DNA of 64,000 nucleotides from Microbacterium oxydans (GCF_900095745.1 NZ_FMIR01000017.1:62001-126000), one strand, 5' to 3'; positions 8,214 through 16,733 are shown, counted from the first letter of the stretch. The notes: generated by a model from the letters alone, not told the origin. Translations and numbers: made by a program.

Positions 8214-9408
8214 CGTGCGCCCCTGGGGCGGATCCGCCTCCGATGTCCTGATCGAGGACGGGCGCATCACCCGGATCCTTCCCCACGAGGCGGCGCCGGG
8301 GTCCGGTGACGACGTCGACGGACGCGGGCGGCTTCTGCTGCCCTCCTTCAGCGATGTACACGTGCACCTGGATTCGACACGGATCGGACTGCCGTTCCGT
8401 GAGCACACCGGCGCTCCCGGCGTCTGGGGCATGATGATGAACGACCGCGAGAACTGGCGCAACGCCGAGGTCGACCTCCCCACGCGGGTGGCCGGCACCC
8501 TCGAGCGCATGATCGCGCGGGGCACGACTCGCGTGCGCTCCTACGCGCAGGTCGACGTCGACTGCAAGCTCGAGAAGTTCGACGCGGTGATCGCGGCGAA
8601 GGAGAAGTTCGCCGCGCACGCCGACGTCCAGGTCATGACCTTCCCCCAGGCGGGCATCCTCCGCGAAGAGGGCACGGTCGAGTATCTGGAGGAGTCTCTC
8701 AAGCAGGGCGCAGACGTGATCGGCGGAATCGACCCGTCGCAGCTCGACCGCGACCCCGCGAAGCACCTGGACATCGTGTTCGGTCTCGCCGAGAAGTACC
8801 AGGTCGAGGTCGACATCCACCTGCACGAGCCCGGCGCGCTCGGTGTGTTCAGCACCGAGCTCGTGATGGAGCGCACACGCGCGCTCGGCATGCAGGGCAA
8901 GGTGACGATGTCGCACGCGTACGAACTCGGTTCGGTGAACGAGGCCACCAGCCGTCGTCTGATCGAGGAGTTCGCCGAGCTGGACATCTCGATGGCGACG
9001 GTCGCCCCGTCGACCAGCAACCAGCTCTCGCTGGTGCAGCTCGTCGAGGCCGGTGTGCGGATCGGGCTCGGTCAGGATGGCCAGCGCGACTACTGGAGCC
9101 CCTACGGCAACACCGACATGCTCGACCGCACCTGGCAGCTGGCCTTCACCAACGGTTTCCGTCGCGACGACCACATCGAGATGGCGCTCGCGGTCGCGAC
9201 GATGGGCGGGGCCAGCATCATGTCCCTCGCCTCGCCGCGCCTGAACGGGATCGACGACCGACCCGGCCTGGCCGAGGGAGACCGAGCCGACCTGCTCCTC
9301 GTCGACGGCGAGACGCCCACCAGCGCGGTGATGGACCGGGGAACCGACCGACTCGTGATCCACGACGGCCGCGTGGTCGCCGATGGCCTTCGTGTCCTCG
9401 CGCTCTGA
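8200..9408 (+). CDS. Cytosine-deaminase-like amidohydrolase
   Basis: A 402-residue metal-dependent hydrolase of the cytosine deaminase (CodA) type, predicted cytoplasmic. Metal ligands are all present: HVHLD near residue 50, DIHLHE near 208, SHAYELG near 243 and GQDGQRDYW near 290, where the Asp ends beta-8. CodA-type enzymes deaminate cytosine, isoguanine, creatinine-like or other cyclic amidines; the exact substrate here is not determined. It overlaps the upstream ATPase and the downstream exporter gene, so it is part of the uptake operon and likely acts on the imported compound or on the product of the divergent amidohydrolase. Confidence 0.85.
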   Translation: MLIRDVRPWGGSASDVLIEDGRITRILPHEAAPGSGDDVDGRGRLLLPSFSDVHVHLDSTRIGLPFREHTGAPGVWGMMMNDRENWRNAEVDLPTRVAGTLERMIARGTTRVRSYAQVDVDCKLEKFDAVIAAKEKFAAHADVQVMTFPQAGILREEGTVEYLEESLKQGADVIGGIDPSQLDRDPAKHLDIVFGLAEKYQVEVDIHLHEPGALGVFSTELVMERTRALGMQGKVTMSHAYELGSVNEATSRRLIEEFAELDISMATVAPSTSNQLSLVQLVEAGVRIGLGQDGQRDYWSPYGNTDMLDRTWQLAFTNGFRRDDHIEMALAVATMGGASIMSLASPRLNGIDDRPGLAEGDRADLLLVDGETPTSAVMDRGTDRLVIHDGRVVADGLRVLAL

Positions 9409-10606
9409 GCGACGAGGCAGCCAGTTCCGCGATCGGGCGGTCGGGCTCGGCGCAGCCCTGCTGATCGGACTCAACCTCCGCCCGGCGATCACTTCGGTCG
9501 CCGCCCTGCTCGAGCCGACCAGGGCGGCGTTCGACCTCGCTCCCGTGCAGTTGAACCTGCTGGCGACGCTGCCGGTGATCGCCTTCGGTGTCAGCGCCCC
9601 GATCGGGCCGCTGCTGGCCCGTCGCATCGGTGTGACCAGGGCACTGATCTGGGCCATGGTCGCGCTCGCAGGTGCGCTCACGCTGAGGGTCGTCGTCCCG
9701 GGCGGCATGCTCCCGGGAACGTTCCTCGCCGGGGTGTCGATCATGGCCGCGGGGACGCTGCTTCCCCAGTACCTGAAGTCGCTGCGGGCCGGCGGGCTCT
9801 GGATCGGGCTGAGCAGCATGTCTTTCAGCGCGGGTGCCGCGCTCGGAGCGGGACTCGCCGTGCCGTTGAGCACGGCGGTCGGCGGCCCCGCGCTGGCACT
9901 CGGCCTCTGGGCCGTGCCCGCTCTGATCGCCGCGGGCGCCATGGTCGGCGTGGCGCTGCGCTCGGATGCTCCCACACCCCCGTCGTCTCGGATGGCGCTC
10001 CCACGGTCGGCCCGATCGACGGTCGCCCTGATCACGGCGATGTTCGGACTCCAGGCGATGCTGTTCTTCGCGGTGGCCTCGTGGCTCCCCCGCATCCTCG
10101 GAGATCGCGGCGTGGACGCGCAGACCGCCGGCTGGCTGCTCGCGCTGACCAGCGTCGCGGGCCTCGTGCCGACGCTCATCGCGCCGATCCTCGCTCGACG
10201 CCGCCGCGTTCTGCGCCTGTTCGGTCCGGGCCTGGGCATCGTGATGCTGGCGGCGTTCATCTGGCTCGCCTCCGGCGACGAGTCGTACATCGCGATCACC
10301 GTCGTGCTCGGTGCCGTGCAGAGCGCGACGTTCGGACTCTCCCTCGCGCTCATCGTGATGCTCGCCGCCAACGAGGCCTCGGCGGGCTTGCTGTCCGCTG
10401 TCGCGCAGGGCGTCGGCTACGCCTTCGCCGGAGCAGGGAGCCTGCTCGTCGGGGTCCTGCACGACCTCACCGCCGGCTGGACGGCGAGCCTCGTGTTCAT
10501 GATCGTGTGTGCCGCGGCGCTCGCCGTCGTCGTGGGGTTCGTGATCCGCTGCCGCCCGGTCGATCTGCAGGTGCCGGCCGAGGTGCCCGCACTCCCCCGA
10601 ACATGA
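9383..10606 (+). CDS. CynX/NimT-family MFS transporter
   Basis: A 407-residue twelve-helix major facilitator protein. The start of the second helix, LLIGLNLRPAITSVAALL, is the hallmark of the CynX (cyanate) / NimT (2-nitroimidazole) family. The ATG lies 26 bases inside the preceding amidohydrolase gene. It ends the operon and is followed by a bidirectional terminator. In context it may export or import a small product of the hydrolases; cyanate is only a family-based suggestion. Confidence 0.85.
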   Translation: MAFVSSRSERRGSQFRDRAVGLGAALLIGLNLRPAITSVAALLEPTRAAFDLAPVQLNLLATLPVIAFGVSAPIGPLLARRIGVTRALIWAMVALAGALTLRVVVPGGMLPGTFLAGVSIMAAGTLLPQYLKSLRAGGLWIGLSSMSFSAGAALGAGLAVPLSTAVGGPALALGLWAVPALIAAGAMVGVALRSDAPTPPSSRMALPRSARSTVALITAMFGLQAMLFFAVASWLPRILGDRGVDAQTAGWLLALTSVAGLVPTLIAPILARRRRVLRLFGPGLGIVMLAAFIWLASGDESYIAITVVLGAVQSATFGLSLALIVMLAANEASAGLLSAVAQGVGYAFAGAGSLLVGVLHDLTAGWTASLVFMIVCAAALAVVVGFVIRCRPVDLQVPAEVPALPRT

Positions 10607-10608
10607 CG

Positions 10609-10637
10609 AAGGCCGCCCCACACCGTGGGGCGGCCTT
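10609..10637. terminator. Bidirectional terminator between cynX-like gene and rpsO
   Basis: A perfect 13-bp stem (10609-10621 with 10625-10637) with a three-base loop starts and ends in AAGG/CCTT, so it can serve both converging genes. Confidence 0.8.
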
Positions 10638-10679
10638 CTCAAGAATGTTCTGCGCGATTGTACGCAGGTTCGCAGTGCC

Positions 10680-10949
10680 TTAGCGGCGGAGTCCGAGACG
10701 CTCGATCAGCGAGCGGTAGCGCGCGATGTCGATGTCCTGGAGGTAGCCGAGCAGACGACGGCGCTGACCCACGAGCAGGAACAGCCCACGACGCGAGTGG
10801 TGGTCGTGCTTGTGCTCCTTGAGGTGCTCGGTGAGGTCCTTGATGCGCTGCGTCAGCATTGCGACCTGCACCTCGGGGGATCCGGTGTCACCGGGGTGCG
10901 TCGCGTACTCTTCGATGATCGCCTTCTTGACGTCTGCTTCCAGTGCCAT
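10680..10949 (-). CDS. rpsO: 30S ribosomal protein S15
   Basis: An 89-residue primary 16S-rRNA-binding protein of the small-subunit platform. The full S15 signature is present: [37 protein letters not shown] and [11 protein letters not shown]. The ATG at 10949 has a GAGGGG ribosome site; the frame continues further upstream but adds residues foreign to S15. A TAGACT -10-like box at 11041-11046 on this strand would give a leader of roughly 85 bases, room for the autoregulatory structure known for S15, although I see no definite pseudoknot. In many Actinobacteria it lies next to ribF and truB, here about 16 kb away. Confidence 0.97.
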   Translation of the reverse strand: MALEADVKKAIIEEYATHPGDTGSPEVQVAMLTQRIKDLTEHLKEHKHDHHSRRGLFLLVGQRRRLLGYLQDIDIARYRSLIERLGLRR

Positions 10950-11040
10950 AGATTCGATCCCCTCTCTGCTTGTTGCGCGGCGCCCGACGCCTGATACGTG
11001 GGCTCTCTTTATCCGCGGCCGATCAAACGGCAACCTGAAG

Positions 11041-11046
11041 AGTCTA
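11041..11046 (-). promoter_or_regulatory. Possible -10 of rpsO
   Basis: TAGACT on the lower strand, 92 bases upstream of the rpsO start. The best -35 (TTGTCA) is 21 bases away, so this is tentative. Confidence 0.35.
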
Positions 11047-11103
11047 CCAGCCGAGGACTCCCCCGCGTGACAACGCCGAGAGGGGCGCTCGACCGGGGTC
11101 AAC

Positions 11104-11109
11104 TAGGCT
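11104..11109 (+). promoter_or_regulatory. -10 box for a leaderless transcript
   Basis: TAGGCT six bases before a GTG at 11116, the same geometry as other leaderless starts in this window; it drives the mini-ORF and the MFS gene behind it. Confidence 0.55.
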
Positions 11110-11115
11110 CGAACG

Positions 11116-11139
11116 GTGCAGAAGAAGATCGACGAGTGA
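11116..11139 (+). CDS. Seven-codon mini-ORF coupled to the MFS gene
   Basis: GTG followed by CAG AAG AAG ATC GAC GAG and TGA encodes VQKKIDE. Its start lies exactly where the TAGGCT box predicts transcription to begin. Its stop codon overlaps the GTG of the MFS gene as GTGA, so ribosomes could terminate and restart there. No homology can be claimed for seven residues; it may simply be a coincidence of the leader. Confidence 0.3.
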   Translation: MQKKIDE

Positions 11140-12428
11140 GCGGCCGACGCGGTCTCCTGATCGACCTCACTCCACTGAAGACCAGTCCCGCCTTCGCACG
11201 GATGTGGATCGGATCGACGCTCTCCGGCATCGGCGGTCAGCTGACGATCGTCACCGTGATGCTGCACGTGTTCGTGCTCACCGAGAGCACATTCGCCGTG
11301 TCCATGATCGCGGTCGCGGGACTCATCCCGATGATCCTCGCCGGCCTGTACGGCGGGATGCTCGCGGACGCCTTCGACCGGCGTCGCGTGGCTCTGATCG
11401 CGGCCACAATCACGTTCGCATCCACTGCCATGCTCGCCGCCCTCACCTGGACGGGCACCGAGACCATCTGGTGGCTCTATGCACTGAGCATCGTCAACTC
11501 CGCCGCGAACTCCGTGGGCATGGCCACCCGTACCGCCATCGTGCCGCGTCTGATCCCCCGTGAGCAGCTCGCCGCGGCATCCGCGCTCAACGGCGTCGCC
11601 TTCGGGCTCACGGTCATGGCGGGCCCCGCGCTGGCCGGTCTGCTCGTGGCCCTCACCGGCTACGGCTGGACCTACACGATCGATGTCGTGCTGATGCTGT
11701 CGATGTTCCTCGGGTTGTGGACGCTTCCGACCCTGCGACCGGAGGGCGAGATCGTGCGCCCCGGCCTGGAATCGCTCGTCGACGGCTGGCGCTTCCTGCG
11801 CAAAGCGGGCAACATCCGGATGCAGTACATCATCGACATCATCGCGATGACGTTCGGGCAGCCCCTCGTCCTCTTTCCGGCCCTCGGAACCATCCTCTTG
11901 GGCGGCGGCGCCGTGACGACCGGAATCCTCACGGCGGCCGTCGCCGTCGGAACCTTCACGTCGAGCCTGTTCTCGGGGCGCGTCGTGCAGTACCGCTGGC
12001 ACGGGCGCGGCATCGCGCGCGCGGTCGAGGCGTACGGCGCATCGATCCTGTTGTTCGGCGTCGTGCTGCTCGTCGGCGCCTTCTCATCGCCGGCCAGCGA
12101 GACGGCCCCGCACATCGGACTGATCGTCGCCGCCTGCGTCGCGCTGGCGTTGTCGGGCGCCTCGGACAACGTCAGCTCGATCTATCGCAACACGATGATG
12201 CAGGCGGCGGTTCCGGATGCGATGCGCGGACGACTGCAGGGCCTCTTCGTGGTGGTCGTCGCCGGCGGCCCGCGCGTCGGAGCCCTGTACGCCGGCACAC
12301 TCGCCACGCTGACCACCCTGTGGTTCCCGCCCCTGCTCGGCGGTGTCCTGGTGATCGCCCTCGTCGCGATGCTCTCGCGCCGCAACCGCCGATTCCACGA
12401 CTACGACGCAGAGAACCCCGAGCCCTGA
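11136..12428 (+). CDS. MFS transporter, enterobactin-exporter/DHA3 type
   Basis: A 430-residue twelve-helix integral membrane protein. N-terminal SPAFARMWIGSTLSGIGGQLTIVTVMLHVFVLTES and the loop GGMLADAFDRRRVAL are typical of the EntS/DHA3 drug or siderophore exporter group. The GTG at 11136 is preferred because it sits beside the first conserved region and overlaps the mini-ORF stop; upstream codons in this frame extend into non-conserved sequence. The substrate is unknown. It converges with the YceI gene, and a hairpin spans its stop codon. Confidence 0.8.
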   Translation: MSGRRGLLIDLTPLKTSPAFARMWIGSTLSGIGGQLTIVTVMLHVFVLTESTFAVSMIAVAGLIPMILAGLYGGMLADAFDRRRVALIAATITFASTAMLAALTWTGTETIWWLYALSIVNSAANSVGMATRTAIVPRLIPREQLAAASALNGVAFGLTVMAGPALAGLLVALTGYGWTYTIDVVLMLSMFLGLWTLPTLRPEGEIVRPGLESLVDGWRFLRKAGNIRMQYIIDIIAMTFGQPLVLFPALGTILLGGGAVTTGILTAAVAVGTFTSSLFSGRVVQYRWHGRGIARAVEAYGASILLFGVVLLVGAFSSPASETAPHIGLIVAACVALALSGASDNVSSIYRNTMMQAAVPDAMRGRLQGLFVVVVAGGPRVGALYAGTLATLTTLWFPPLLGGVLVIALVAMLSRRNRRFHDYDAENPEP

Positions 12429-12441
12429 CGGACCCGGGGTT
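12414..12441. terminator. Hairpin at the convergence of the MFS and YceI genes
   Basis: AACCCCG (12414-12420) pairs with CGGGGTT (12435-12441) across a 14-base loop that includes the MFS stop codon. No clear U-tract. Confidence 0.35.
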
Positions 12442-12461
12442 CGAGGAACTGCGTGACGGCG

Positions 12462-13016
12462 TCAGTCCTGCTGCAGCGCGCCCTGCAGGTCGAGGTTGAT
12501 CGTGATGTCCTTGCCCACGAGCACGCCACCGGTCTCGAGTGCAGCGTTCCAGGTGAGGCCGAAGTCCTCGCGGTTGATCACGGCCTTGGCGGAAGCGCCC
12601 GCCTTGTAGTTGCCGTACGGGTCGGTGCCGAAGCCGCCGAAGTCGAGCTCGAAGCTCACCGGCTTGGTGATGCCGCGGATGGTGAGGTCTCCGTCGACGA
12701 ACAGCTCGTCGCCCATGACACGCGCGCCGGTGGAGACGAACTCCATCGTCGGGAAGTTCTCGGTGTCGAAGAAGTCGGCGGAGCGCAGGTGGGCGTCGCG
12801 ACCCTCATCGTTCGTGTCGACCGAGGTGACGTCGACAGAGGCTTCGACCTTGGCCTCGAGCGGGTTCTCGGGCGCGACCAGAGTCGCGTTCTTGACGCCG
12901 AAGGTGCCGCGCACCTTGGAGATCATCATGTGGCGGACGCTGAACGTCACCTCGCTGTGCGAGGGGTCGAGCACCCAGGTGCCGGGACGGTAGCCGGGAA
13001 TGTCGATGCTGGTCAT
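12462..13016 (-). CDS. YceI-family lipocalin-like protein
   Basis: A 184-residue YceI-like beta-barrel that in known structures binds polyisoprenoid or fatty-acid-like ligands. The family pattern is present throughout: WVLDPSHSEVTFSVRHMMISKVRGTF, the mid-section SVDTNDEGRDAHLRSADFFDTENFPTM (split over residues 68-92) and DLTIRGITKPVSFELDF. Unlike many members it has no signal peptide, so it is probably cytosolic. The ATG at 13016 has a GGAGGAGAAACC ribosome site. It stands alone between a convergent transporter and an FKBP gene. Confidence 0.93.
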   Translation of the reverse strand: MTSIDIPGYRPGTWVLDPSHSEVTFSVRHMMISKVRGTFGVKNATLVAPENPLEAKVEASVDVTSVDTNDEGRDAHLRSADFFDTENFPTMEFVSTGARVMGDELFVDGDLTIRGITKPVSFELDFGGFGTDPYGNYKAGASAKAVINREDFGLTWNAALETGGVLVGKDITINLDLQGALQQD

Positions 13017-13146
13017 GGTTTCTCCTCCGGAGACATCGGCCGCTGATGCGGCTTCGGACAGGGGCCGCGTTCACCGCGACCTCTGTGACAACTTACATTC
13101 ATTCGCATATATTCCCCTGAATGCGGAAGTTCTTCCGATATACAGC

Positions 13147-13182
13147 AGAGACGCCCCTCCTCTGAGGAGGAAGGGCGTCTCT
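13147..13182 (-). terminator. Terminator downstream of the small FKBP gene
   Basis: A 10-bp outer stem (13147-13156 with 13173-13182) encloses a CCTC/GAGG inner pairing, 15 bases past the FKBP stop on the lower strand. Confidence 0.7.
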
Positions 13183-13197
13183 GCGTGCAGTCCGGAC

Positions 13198-13566
13198 TCA
13201 GCCGACAGCGACGAGATCGATGATGAAGATCAGCGTCTTTCCGGAGAGGAAGTGGCCGCCGCCGACCGGGCCGTAGGCCAGGTGCGGCGGGATGATCAGT
13301 TCACGGCGTCCGCCGACCTTCATCCCGGGGATGCCGTCCTGCCAGCCCTGGATCAGGCCGCGCAGCGGGAACTGGATGGTCTCGCCGCGACCCCAGGACG
13401 AGTCGAACTCCTCGCCGGAGTCGAACTCGACGCCGGCGTAGTGCACGGTCACGGTGTCGCCGGGCTTCGCCTCGGCGCCGGAACCCTCGATGATGTCGCG
13501 GATGACGAGCTCCGCGGGAGCAGGGGCGCTGGGGGCATCGAACTCAGGCTTTGTGCGATCAGTCAT
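13198..13566 (-). CDS. FKBP-type peptidyl-prolyl isomerase, cytosolic
   Basis: A 122-residue single-domain FKBP that catalyses cis-trans isomerisation of X-Pro bonds. The domain has the standard VTVHYAGVEFDSGEEFDSSWGRGE, FPLRGLIQGWQDGIPGMKVGGRRELIIPPHLAYG and terminal TLIFIIDLV elements. I use the ATG at 13566, which gives a normal FKBP12-like length; the longer open frame has no conserved residues before it. There is no signal peptide, unlike the second FKBP of the window at 60130. Confidence 0.95.
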   Translation of the reverse strand: MTDRTKPEFDAPSAPAPAELVIRDIIEGSGAEAKPGDTVTVHYAGVEFDSGEEFDSSWGRGETIQFPLRGLIQGWQDGIPGMKVGGRRELIIPPHLAYGPVGGGHFLSGKTLIFIIDLVAVG

Positions 13567-13697
13567 GCCTCCATCAAACCCGAGCCCGCGGAAGGGGTCA
13601 ACGCGATCGCACCTGCTCACAGCGAACACTTCGACAGGCGCACCGGCAACAGCCTCTTGACACCCTCCACGGTCGGGTGCACCCTGATTACAGACCA

Positions 13698-13748
13698 ACT
13701 CAGCGCCCGGGAGACTCGCAGGCATCGCCGCAGCACCGGGCGCTGAGT
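13698..13748. repeat. Perfect 13-bp inverted repeat with a 25-base spacer
   Basis: ACTCAGCGCCCGG (13698-13710) and CCGGGCGCTGAGT (13736-13748) are exact reverse complements between the FKBP start and the hydrolase stop. It may end the hydrolase transcript, but the loop is long and no U-tract follows. Confidence 0.5.
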
Positions 13749-13773
13749 CTTGCCACGACAGGGGCTCCGGGGA

Positions 13774-14454
13774 TCAATCCAGGTAGCCGACGAGCAGCTC
13801 CGCGAGTTCGACCGGCCTGCTCAGCATCGCGCAGTGCCCGCCGGGGATCTCGTCCGCGACGACCCCGAGCCGCTCTCGGGCGAGGTGGCGGAGAAACCTC
13901 GGCGGGAAGAACCGATCGTCCGCGAACACGATGAATCGTGTCGGCACATCCGGCCACTCCTCCAGAGGCCACGGCGCCTCCATGGCCGCCTGGGACGGAT
14001 GTGCGCGCTCCTGCCGCAGTGCTTCGTCGGCCAGCTCTCGCGGCACATCGTTGTAAAAGCTCACGTACGGGTCCTCATTGCCCGTCAGCCCCCCATCGAT
14101 CGCCGCCTGCGCTTCGGCGGCGGCGACATAGCCCGACTCGGCCCACCACCGCTCCGGCGGCTCACCGGCCGCCGGGATCATCCCGGCGGCCAGCACCAGG
14201 AGGTCGGCCGCCAGTCGCTCGGCGACCAGGGGCGCCGTGAAGGCCCCGAACGAGTGGCCGAGCACGACGACATCGCGTCGCGGCCCCACTTCTGCCACCA
14301 CGGCGTCCGCGTAGTCCTCGAGAGTGAGGGAGTCGTCGTCGGCGGGGAGATCGGGCGCGAAGACCTCGTGCCCGCGCGCCACGAGTTCCGCGGCGACCAG
14401 ATGCCAGGACCACCCGACATCTCCCCCGCCGTGGATCAGGATGAACGTGCTCAT
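13774..14454 (-). CDS. Alpha/beta-fold hydrolase
   Basis: A 226-residue serine hydrolase of the small salicylate-esterase/hydroxynitrile-lyase-like group. It starts with MSTFILIHGGGDVGWSWHLV, where HGGG supplies the oxyanion hole, has the nucleophile elbow GHSFG near residue 90, and ends with the catalytic His in GGHCAML near residue 208. No signal peptide or membrane helix. The ATG at 14454 has a GAGGAGG ribosome site. Substrate cannot be inferred; neighbours give no pathway link. Confidence 0.85.
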   Translation of the reverse strand: MSTFILIHGGGDVGWSWHLVAAELVARGHEVFAPDLPADDDSLTLEDYADAVVAEVGPRRDVVVLGHSFGAFTAPLVAERLAADLLVLAAGMIPAAGEPPERWWAESGYVAAAEAQAAIDGGLTGNEDPYVSFYNDVPRELADEALRQERAHPSQAAMEAPWPLEEWPDVPTRFIVFADDRFFPPRFLRHLARERLGVVADEIPGGHCAMLSRPVELAELLVGYLD

Positions 14455-14493
14455 CGCGACCGCCTCCTCAGGACGAGTATCCCGATGTCGAGC

Positions 14494-15723
14494 TCAATAC
14501 GCCAGCAATGCGGCCCTCGCGGCACGGGTGCGGATCAGCAGCGCGCGTTCGTCTTCGATGGCCAGCGGATCGCGTCCCGTGATCGCGCGCTGACGGACAG
14601 CGGCCAACGCGGTCGCATCCTTGATGAACTCGCGCATGATCGGACGCCGGTCGCCGCGAAGAGTTCGCGCCCAGGTGAGACCGGCCTTGCGTCCACTTGA
14701 TGTCGCGAGCATCGTGACCTCTTCGGGCGTGAACCATCCGGCGTTCGCATACTCGGCGAGGCGCGCGCGAGTGAGACGCGCCTCCTCACGGCGGAGGGCG
14801 ACGATGCCGAGGATGAAGCCGACGAAGAGCGGCACCTGCAGGGTGAAGTACAGCCCGAAGAAGTCGGCGAAGGTCGCGGACCCGTTCCAGAGTGCGTGCA
14901 GGAGAACCGCTCCGAGCATGCCCAGCAGGCCGGCACCGATCGCGGAACTCGCGGATCCGTGTCGCCGCGCGACCAGGCCGATCGCGAAGCCGGTGACCGC
15001 CGTGAACATGGCGTGCGCGAAGGGAGAGAGGATCGCGCGCACGGCGAAGGTGACGGTGAGCTGCTCGCCGCCGCCCTCGATCAGGCTGAGCGCGAAGTAC
15101 TGGATGTTCTCGGTGAATGCGAACCCCGCCCCCACGAGCGCTCCGTACACGACACCGTCCACCGGACCGTCGAAAGCACGACGGGCGAGCAGGAAGATGA
15201 GGAAGATCCCGAGGCCCTTCCAGAACTCCTCGACGATCGGCGCCTGCACGACCGCGGTGAAGGCATCGGAGGTGGGGCCGATCAGGATCTTCAGGCCCAC
15301 GTCGACAAGCAGAGTGAGCCCTGCGGCCGCCAGCGCGCCCCAGGCGATCGCGAAGAACACGAGGCGCTTCGGCTCCGGCTCCCAGCGGTCGATCATCCGG
15401 ACCCCGAGGAAGACGACGGTCAGCGGGATGAGCGCGAGCACCAGGCCGACGACGGAGGCGAACACACCGAGCGCCCACCCGAAGTAGCCGACCAGAGCGA
15501 GCAGCAGGAAGCCCAGGAAACCGAAGAGCCACAGGGAGATCGTGCGCCCCTTGCGCGTCGGCACCGGCAGCGCAGGCAGCGATTCGGCCGGCGACGGCGC
15601 GACCGGCGCGGGAGGTGTGTACGGTGTCGGCTGAGCCAGACGCGAGGCATAGGCCGGCTGCCGCGGGGGCGGCGGCATGTGCGGCGAGGGCTGCTGCGGC
15701 GGCGGGGGTCCTCCGAAACTCAT
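14494..15723 (-). CDS. PrsW-family intramembrane metalloprotease
   Basis: A 409-residue polytopic membrane protein. A Pro-rich cytoplasmic N-tail of about 60 residues precedes roughly eight helices. The PrsW motifs are intact: EEFWK (EExxK), FTENIQYF, FAHAMFTA and HALWN. PrsW in Bacillus cleaves an anti-sigma factor; actinobacterial targets are mostly unknown. I prefer the ATG at 15723 to the in-frame TTG two codons earlier because TAAGCT lies 8-14 bases upstream, compatible with a near-leaderless start. It is divergent from the FAH-family gene. A C-terminal cytosolic tail of about 90 residues is conserved in related proteins but uncharacterised. Confidence 0.88.
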   Translation of the reverse strand: MSFGGPPPPQQPSPHMPPPPRQPAYASRLAQPTPYTPPAPVAPSPAESLPALPVPTRKGRTISLWLFGFLGFLLLALVGYFGWALGVFASVVGLVLALIPLTVVFLGVRMIDRWEPEPKRLVFFAIAWGALAAAGLTLLVDVGLKILIGPTSDAFTAVVQAPIVEEFWKGLGIFLIFLLARRAFDGPVDGVVYGALVGAGFAFTENIQYFALSLIEGGGEQLTVTFAVRAILSPFAHAMFTAVTGFAIGLVARRHGSASSAIGAGLLGMLGAVLLHALWNGSATFADFFGLYFTLQVPLFVGFILGIVALRREEARLTRARLAEYANAGWFTPEEVTMLATSSGRKAGLTWARTLRGDRRPIMREFIKDATALAAVRQRAITGRDPLAIEDERALLIRTRAARAALLAY

Positions 15724-15800
15724 AGCCAAAGCTTATGGGGAACAAGAGAGGTGCCTCGGGTATGGCGGACTCCTCCACCCGCTCGTCGCCCGCCAGCCGG

Positions 15801-15806
15801 TAGCGT
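15801..15806 (+). promoter_or_regulatory. -10 box, leaderless FAH-family gene
   Basis: TAGCGT six bases before the ATG at 15813. Confidence 0.6.
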
Positions 15807-15812
15807 AGAACC

Positions 15813-16682
15813 ATGCGGTTCGCTCACCTGCGCCGTCCTGACTCCCCGCGCACGGTTCTGGCCGTGGTGCAGGACTCGGACGCCATCCTCGTCTCTGATC
15901 TCCTGAACGACGCCCCTGCCACGCTGCAGCAGCTGATCGAGGGAGGGGACCCCCTGCTCGAGCGCCTGCGTGCCGCGCTGGCCGAGGGCGACGCCGTCCG
16001 CCATCCGCTCGGCGACTGGGCGTTCTCCTCCGCCGTGATCGCTCCCCCGGCCGTGCTGGCAGTGGGCCTCAACTATGCGGCGCATTCCAGCGAGCTGGGC
16101 TTGAAGACCGATGCCGCACCGACCGTGTTCACGCTGTGGCCGAACTCGCTCACCGGGCACGAACAGACCACTTCCTGGCCGCGGTCTCTCAGCGAGGCCG
16201 TCGACTACGAGGCCGAGCTCGGGGTCCTCATCGGAAACCCCGCCAAGGATGTCAGCGAGGCGGATGCGCTGTCGCATGTCTGGGGCTACACCGTGGTGAA
16301 CGACATCACCGCCAGGAACATCCAGTTCTCCGAGGCGCAATGGTCGCGCTGCAAGTCGTTCGACGGGTTCACCCCGACCGGACCGTTCGCGGTGACGGCG
16401 GATGAGATCTCCGACCCGCAGGATCTGCACATCTGGGCGGTCGTGGACGGCCACACGGTGCAGGACGCCAGCACGGACCAGATGGTGCGCTCCGTCGCGA
16501 AACTGATCGCTCACCTCTCCCAGTCCCTCACGCTGCTGCCCGGCACTCTCATCTCGACGGGAAGCCCCGGTGGCGCCGGGTACTCGCGGGATCCGCAGAT
16601 CTTCCTGCGCGACCACTCCACCGTGACCGTCGGCATCGACGGCATCGGCGAGCTCACAACGCACTGCCGCATCAGCGACTGA
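15813..16682 (+). CDS. Fumarylacetoacetate hydrolase family protein
   Basis: A 289-residue FAH-fold enzyme; relatives hydrolyse or isomerise acylpyruvates or 2-hydroxyhepta-2,4-dienedioate, or decarboxylate oxaloacetate. Metal-binding and active-site motifs are DYEAELGVLIG near residue 131, VVNDITARNIQFSEAQW near 165 and ISTGSPGGAGYSRDP near 248. Length is normal. Transcription is probably leaderless. No other aromatic catabolism gene is adjacent, so the substrate is open. Confidence 0.9.
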   Translation: MRFAHLRRPDSPRTVLAVVQDSDAILVSDLLNDAPATLQQLIEGGDPLLERLRAALAEGDAVRHPLGDWAFSSAVIAPPAVLAVGLNYAAHSSELGLKTDAAPTVFTLWPNSLTGHEQTTSWPRSLSEAVDYEAELGVLIGNPAKDVSEADALSHVWGYTVVNDITARNIQFSEAQWSRCKSFDGFTPTGPFAVTADEISDPQDLHIWAVVDGHTVQDASTDQMVRSVAKLIAHLSQSLTLLPGTLISTGSPGGAGYSRDPQIFLRDHSTVTVGIDGIGELTTHCRISD

Positions 16683-16699
16683 GAAGCCGGACGCACGAA

Positions 16700-16733
16700 G
16701 AGGGGGATGGATGCCGCGGCATCCATCCCCCTC
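16700..16733. terminator. Bidirectional terminator between the FAH-family gene and aspA
   Basis: A perfect 16-bp stem with a two-base loop (16700-16715 with 16718-16733), essentially a 34-bp palindrome placed between two converging stops. Confidence 0.8.
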
